NCBI GenBank assembly: GCA_029256465.1
Contig: JAQSXW010000003.1
Span: 1-18,738 of the forward strand
DNA length: 18,738 nt
Reading direction: 5' to 3'
Origin: Evtepia sp.
Lineage (GTDB): Bacteria; Bacillota; Clostridia; Oscillospirales; Oscillospiraceae
Below the pieces are notes generated by a model. That model saw only the letters and a list, made by a program, of their open reading frames with translations. It was not told the origin of the DNA and searched no databases. Each line of letters opens with the position of its first letter. Within the stretch, counting starts at the first letter, position 1. A program made the position numbers and the translations under genes. Positions 15,638 through 18,738 of this stretch are shown in pieces.

Positions 15638-16780
15638 ATGTTTCTTATGCATCAGGTTTACTTAGATCGGGTAGACACTTCTACTGCTCAGCATAATTAT
15701 GGAGTTGACAGCATCAAAGTGATTTCTATGTTCATGGTTGTTGTTTTACATGTTTTTGGGCAAGGCGGAATTTTAAAAACCGTCACTTTTGGAACGCTAA
15801 ACTATTACATATCATGGTGCATGGAAATTGCCGCTTTTTGTGCGGTGAATTGCTTTGCCTTGACCACCGGCTATCTTTCTATCGACAAAACAGTGCGATT
15901 CTCGAAGCTGATTCTGTTATGGCTGCAGGTTGCTGCATATTCGATTGGCATTACGTTTTTCTTTTGGCTTCTTCGCCCGGATACGGTTAACCTTCAACAA
16001 GTGATTAACAGCTGTTTTCCGGTTGTGAATACAAGCTATTGGTATTTTACCGCATATTTTGGATTATTCTTTTTTACTCCATTTATCAACAAACTATTTG
16101 ATTGTCTTGATAGGCCCCTGATCAATCAGTTGATTGCGACGGTTTTTGTTTTACTATCCATTCTTCCCCTATTCACAAAAACCGATTTATTTCAGTTATC
16201 AAAGGGTTATAGCATGACATGGTTATGCGCGCTCTATATGATTGGTGGTTATATAAAGAGATATGACGCATTGCCTAAGCTACGGAAGGGCAATTTCGGT
16301 TTGTACCTATTCATGATAGGCTTTGTTTGTTTGAGTAAATTTGTGATGGAATCGATCGCTATGGTTCCTGGGCGAGAATCATGTAATAGTTTGCTCTTTG
16401 TCAGCTACACCTCACCATTTATCTTGCTTGCTTCTGTTTTTCTATTTCTGTTTTTAAGTAGAGTTCACTTCAAGACCAATATCAGTAGAAAAATAGTCAT
16501 GTTCTTTGCCCCGATTTCATTCGGGGTATATTTGATTCATACACATCCTGTTGTTTGGAATTACCTACTGATCAATCGGTTTGCAAAGTATGCTACGTTA
16601 TCCCCACAGTTCCTGATTGGTTTTGTTCTGCTTACTGCAATCTCTATTTTTATCTCCTGTTCCTTAGTAGATCTTATACGAAAAAAACTATTTACTCTGT
16701 TCCGTTTCCCTGCCTTTTCTGTTTATTTGGAAGATCTATGCTCCAAAGCCTTACGCCGTCTCCTGAAAAATCATAATTGA
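15638..16780 (+). CDS. Acyltransferase-3 family membrane protein
   Basis: Integral membrane O-acyltransferase of the OafA/WecH group, which usually acetylates or acylates cell-surface sugars; acceptor unknown. The 380-residue protein has about ten TMs and starts with the family signature region YGVDSIKVISMFMVVVLHVFGQGG (about 21-44), where H38 corresponds to the conserved histidine. Later blocks such as SYWYFTAYFGLFFFTPFIN and FFAPISFGVYLIHTHPVVW are also typical. The ATG at 15638 is only two bases after GGAGG, so ATG 15647 (11 bases away) is an equally possible start. The gene is T-rich and visibly lower in GC than polA-tsaD, suggesting accessory origin. It ends 20 bp from a convergent gene with no hairpin between. 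Confidence 0.85.
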   Translation: MFLMHQVYLDRVDTSTAQHNYGVDSIKVISMFMVVVLHVFGQGGILKTVTFGTLNYYISWCMEIAAFCAVNCFALTTGYLSIDKTVRFSKLILLWLQVAAYSIGITFFFWLLRPDTVNLQQVINSCFPVVNTSYWYFTAYFGLFFFTPFINKLFDCLDRPLINQLIATVFVLLSILPLFTKTDLFQLSKGYSMTWLCALYMIGGYIKRYDALPKLRKGNFGLYLFMIGFVCLSKFVMESIAMVPGRESCNSLLFVSYTSPFILLASVFLFLFLSRVHFKTNISRKIVMFFAPISFGVYLIHTHPVVWNYLLINRFAKYATLSPQFLIGFVLLTAISIFISCSLVDLIRKKLFTLFRFPAFSVYLEDLCSKALRRLLKNHN

Positions 16781-16800
16781 TTAGGGCGAGTTTCCATTCG

Positions 16801-17694
16801 TTACTGATTAGTTTCAGCATAATACTTGAATGCACTTCCGATGAACATACATGCTCCCGTACCATATTTCTCATCCATTACTTTAATCGACATAGGATCT
16901 GTTAAATGAATGTCAGCAAAAACCGCCCAGTAGTTTTCTCCCTTATCCTTTTGCTCTATTTTTAAAAACTTGAATTTTTCATCCGTGAAGCTTACGATCT
17001 CGGAAACAATTTCTTGAATCTCTTTTGAGGAAGGATCTTTTGTTAGGTCAGTTGTAAGATTTTCATAGAGCTTTTGATCCTTTTCTATATAGTAAGCTAA
17101 ATTTTGATTTTTTATCGTGCTCATATAGTCCAGGTTATCTTCATCAATCGTAAAGTTTTTCTTTGTAGCTTCCACAAATTTATCCAAACTTCCATATTGC
17201 CTAATCGCCCGTTCTGCAAGCTCGGGTTCCTTGGACTTGGAATCTTCAACAAACTGATCATATGCTTCTATACTGCCCCAACTTCTAATGATATGATCTT
17301 TATGATCATTTCTAAATGCTTCTAATGTATGAAAATATTCACTCATATCAAATTCCTTAAAACTCATTTCATTTTCTCCTTTTAATGTTCTATTAATAAG
17401 CTCCACTAACTCATTCAATCGATCACGTTTTAGAATCAGCAGTTCCTTTTGAGTTTCCAAAGCCTTCATTTTATTGAACTTGGGACTAACCATGATGGTT
17501 TTTACTTCTTTTAGCGGGATATCCAGTTCTTTAAAAAACAAAATTTGCTGAAGGGTTACTAGAGCTTCCTCGTCATAAAGTCTGTAACCGGCCTCTGTAA
17601 CTGCACTTGGCTTCAACAATCCAATTTCATCATAGTAATGCAGCATGCGTACACTGATCCCTGTCAGATCTGAAACTTGTTTTACTGTTCTCAC
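16801..17694 (-). CDS. MerR-family regulator with TipAS-like effector domain
   Basis: Transcription regulator of 297 residues. The N-terminal MerR winged helix (about 1-75) reads VKQVSDLTGISVRMLHYYDEIGLLKPS...GYRLYDEEAL; a dimerisation helix follows (about 80-108), then a C-terminal domain (about 120-290) with AYDQFVEDSK...AERAIRQYGS that resembles the TipAS antibiotic-binding domain of TipA/Mta. Such proteins sense drugs and activate promoters with long spacers. GTG 17694 is the start, preceded by GGGGG. Its own promoter has a 19-bp spacer, so it probably controls itself. The divergent NimA-like gene 241 bp away may be a second target. The ligand is unknown. Confidence 0.88.
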   Translation of the reverse strand: MRTVKQVSDLTGISVRMLHYYDEIGLLKPSAVTEAGYRLYDEEALVTLQQILFFKELDIPLKEVKTIMVSPKFNKMKALETQKELLILKRDRLNELVELINRTLKGENEMSFKEFDMSEYFHTLEAFRNDHKDHIIRSWGSIEAYDQFVEDSKSKEPELAERAIRQYGSLDKFVEATKKNFTIDEDNLDYMSTIKNQNLAYYIEKDQKLYENLTTDLTKDPSSKEIQEIVSEIVSFTDEKFKFLKIEQKDKGENYWAVFADIHLTDPMSIKVMDEKYGTGACMFIGSAFKYYAETNQ

Positions 17695-17740
17695 GGCGAT
17701 ACCCCCAAAGTGTTAGCTCTAATCTTCAAGCTCTATTTTT

Positions 17741-17771
17741 ATCATACACTATGACATCATGTTAGGGTCAA
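17741..17771 (-). promoter_or_regulatory. MerR-type promoter with 19-bp spacer before the regulator gene
   Basis: On the minus strand TTGACC (17771-17766) and TATGAT (17746-17741) are 19 bp apart; ordinary promoters have 17. MerR-family activators work on exactly such 19-20 bp spacers by twisting the DNA. The regulator's GTG lies 46 bp after the -10. Confidence 0.65.
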
Positions 17772-17778
17772 CACCTAA
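17762..17778. repeat. Inverted repeat over the -35 of the MerR promoter
   Basis: TTAGG (17762-17766) and CCTAA (17774-17778) are separated by 7 bases that include most of the minus-strand -35. Short arms, so it could be chance; MerR operators usually sit in the spacer rather than over the -35. Confidence 0.3.
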
Positions 17779-17828
17779 TTTTCAACTATTTTTACCGCAT
17801 TAGGAGCCGTAGGCAAAAAAGGGGAATG

Positions 17829-17856
17829 TGGACATTTTGGTTCTACATGATACAAT
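17829..17856 (+). promoter_or_regulatory. Promoter of the NimA-like gene
   Basis: TGGACA (17829-17834), 16 bp, TACAAT (17851-17856); each hexamer matches 5 of 6, and TGA before the -10 gives an extended element. A small inverted repeat GATCA-TT-TGATC (17878-17889) lies just after the predicted start point and could be an operator. Confidence 0.6.
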
Positions 17857-17935
17857 TAGCATGAAATGAGTTTCAACGATCATTTGATCACTCTTGGAAA
17901 ATGATAAGAGTACTTTAATTAGAATGGAGATTGAC

Positions 17936-18433
17936 ATGTTTAGAAAGATGAGACGATTTAAGCAGGAATTATCGAAAGAAGAAACCATTCGTGTTTTTGA
18001 AAATCATTCATCGGGTGTTTTGGCCGTTTCCGGTGATGATGGATATCCATATGCTGTTCCACTGAGCTATGTATTTCATGATGGAAATCTCTATTTTCAC
18101 GGGGCTAGACAAGGTCACATGATGGATAGTATTCAAAAAGAGAGTAAAGTATCATTCTGTGTGATTGGCCAAGATCAAGTGGTACCAAAGGAGTTCACGA
18201 CGTATTATGTAAGCGCAATTGCGTTTGGGAAAGCCAAAATTGTGGAAGATGAGACAAAGAAGAGAGCAGTTTTGGAATCGATAGGAGAGAAGTATTCTCC
18301 TGGAGATATTGAAGGGCGAAATCATGAAATGAAAAAGACAGGGGCTTTAGTATGTGTCGTTGAGCTTGAGATCGAGCACATGACAGGAAAGGCTGCCATG
18401 CAAATTGTACGTAAAAAAGGGCAAATGGAATAG
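17936..18433 (+). CDS. NimA-like PPOX-family flavoprotein
   Basis: Pyridoxamine-phosphate-oxidase-fold protein of 165 residues, in the subgroup that includes the Nim 5-nitroimidazole reductases. Family marks: FRKMRRFKQELSKEE at the start, GVLAVSGDDGYPYAVPLSYVF, then LYFHGARQGHMMDSI with H55 and H61, and KVSFCV. It probably binds FMN; the natural substrate is unknown, and Nim-like membership alone does not prove drug resistance. I start at ATG 17936, six bases after GGAG, where the family sequence begins; an upstream in-frame ATG at 17894 adds 14 residues without similarity or ribosome site. It diverges from the MerR gene, which makes MerR control plausible. A strong hairpin terminator follows. 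Confidence 0.88.
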   Translation: MFRKMRRFKQELSKEETIRVFENHSSGVLAVSGDDGYPYAVPLSYVFHDGNLYFHGARQGHMMDSIQKESKVSFCVIGQDQVVPKEFTTYYVSAIAFGKAKIVEDETKKRAVLESIGEKYSPGDIEGRNHEMKKTGALVCVVELEIEHMTGKAAMQIVRKKGQME

Positions 18434-18454
18434 CCTGATACCCATTGTGAATAA

Positions 18455-18497
18455 GAATACTCCCCCTCAGCTGTTAAGCAGCTGAGGGGGAGTATTC
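18455..18497. terminator. Strong bidirectional hairpin between convergent genes
   Basis: A perfect 19-bp stem (18455-18473 with 18479-18497) closes a 5-base loop TTAAG. T-rich DNA follows in both directions, though neither U-tract is long. It lies between the NimA-like gene and the convergent DUF1540 gene and probably serves both. Confidence 0.85.
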
Positions 18498-18514
18498 GTT
18501 TGAAAAGTAATTTT

Positions 18515-18673
18515 TTATTTGCGTGCTTTAAAAGACATGCAGTCAGTACATTCTGGAACAGAAGGGTCTGATTCGTGGGTTCCTACCTTGATTTTATTTA
18601 AGGTGCAATAATTTACTTCCTTTGCGTTATATTCACATTGCTTAACGCTACATTCGATACTTTTATTTTCCAC
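18515..18673 (-). CDS. DUF1540 mini-protein, Cys-rich
   Basis: Small protein of 52 residues read on the minus strand from GTG 18673 to TAA 18515. It begins MENKSIECSVKQCEYNA and ends CTDCMSFKARK. Cysteines at 8, 13, 23, 42 and 45 with the Y-C-x-L-N-K-I-x-V-G block match the DUF1540 pattern, a family of unknown function in Clostridia and Bacilli that probably binds metal through its cysteines. AAGGAG eight bases upstream supports the GTG start. It converges on the NimA-like gene and shares its terminator. Confidence 0.85.
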   Translation of the reverse strand: MENKSIECSVKQCEYNAKEVNYCTLNKIKVGTHESDPSVPECTDCMSFKARK

Positions 18674-18738
18674 TTGAAAAACTCCTTTCAATTCTTAGGG
18701 TCAATATAGTTTTTAAAAAAAGCTTCATTTTATACATT

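Overview
The window looks like a low-to-moderate GC Bacillota chromosome, most likely Clostridia. The evidence is strong AGGAGG ribosome sites, several GTG/TTG starts, a DUF1540 mini-protein, a NimA-like flavoprotein, a Bacillus-type DNA polymerase I without proofreading residues, and typical sigma-A promoters. I could not run database searches; family calls rest on motifs read in the translations.

Region 1 (1-4290, minus strand) is a four-gene cassette: response regulator, single-TM histidine kinase, ABC ATPase, and a large FtsX/MacB-type permease that runs off the left edge. The genes overlap or sit close together, and a possible regulator-binding site of two 11-bp-spaced direct repeats lies before the ATPase. 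Region 2 (4254-6713, minus) holds two tandem paralogous membrane proteins with an N-terminal DUF2812-like domain, bounded by a long palindromic terminator. Region 3 (6716-8228, minus) is a stand-alone APC-family amino acid permease with its own promoter and terminator.

Region 4 (8229-15202) is mostly information processing. It has a minus-strand SUV3-like RNA helicase. Divergently from it run a 36-residue basic protein, an HD-domain phosphohydrolase, DNA polymerase I (polA), a RimI-like acetyltransferase and the tRNA t6A synthase subunit tsaD. The stretch after tsaD holds four same-orientation DnaA-box-like 9-mers at 9-12 bp spacing, then a tRNA-Thr(CGU) gene with a near-consensus promoter and a clean terminator.

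Region 5 (15638-18738) looks like accessory, more AT-rich DNA: an acyltransferase-3 membrane protein, a MerR/TipA-type regulator whose own promoter has the 19-bp spacer typical of MerR control, a divergent NimA-like PPOX flavoprotein, and a convergent DUF1540 mini-protein sharing a strong bidirectional terminator.

No transposon, CRISPR array, rRNA or phage module is visible. The items most worth following up are the DnaA-box cluster, the MerR 19-bp-spacer promoter, the tandem DUF2812-like proteins and the bacterial SUV3-type helicase with its tiny divergent neighbour.
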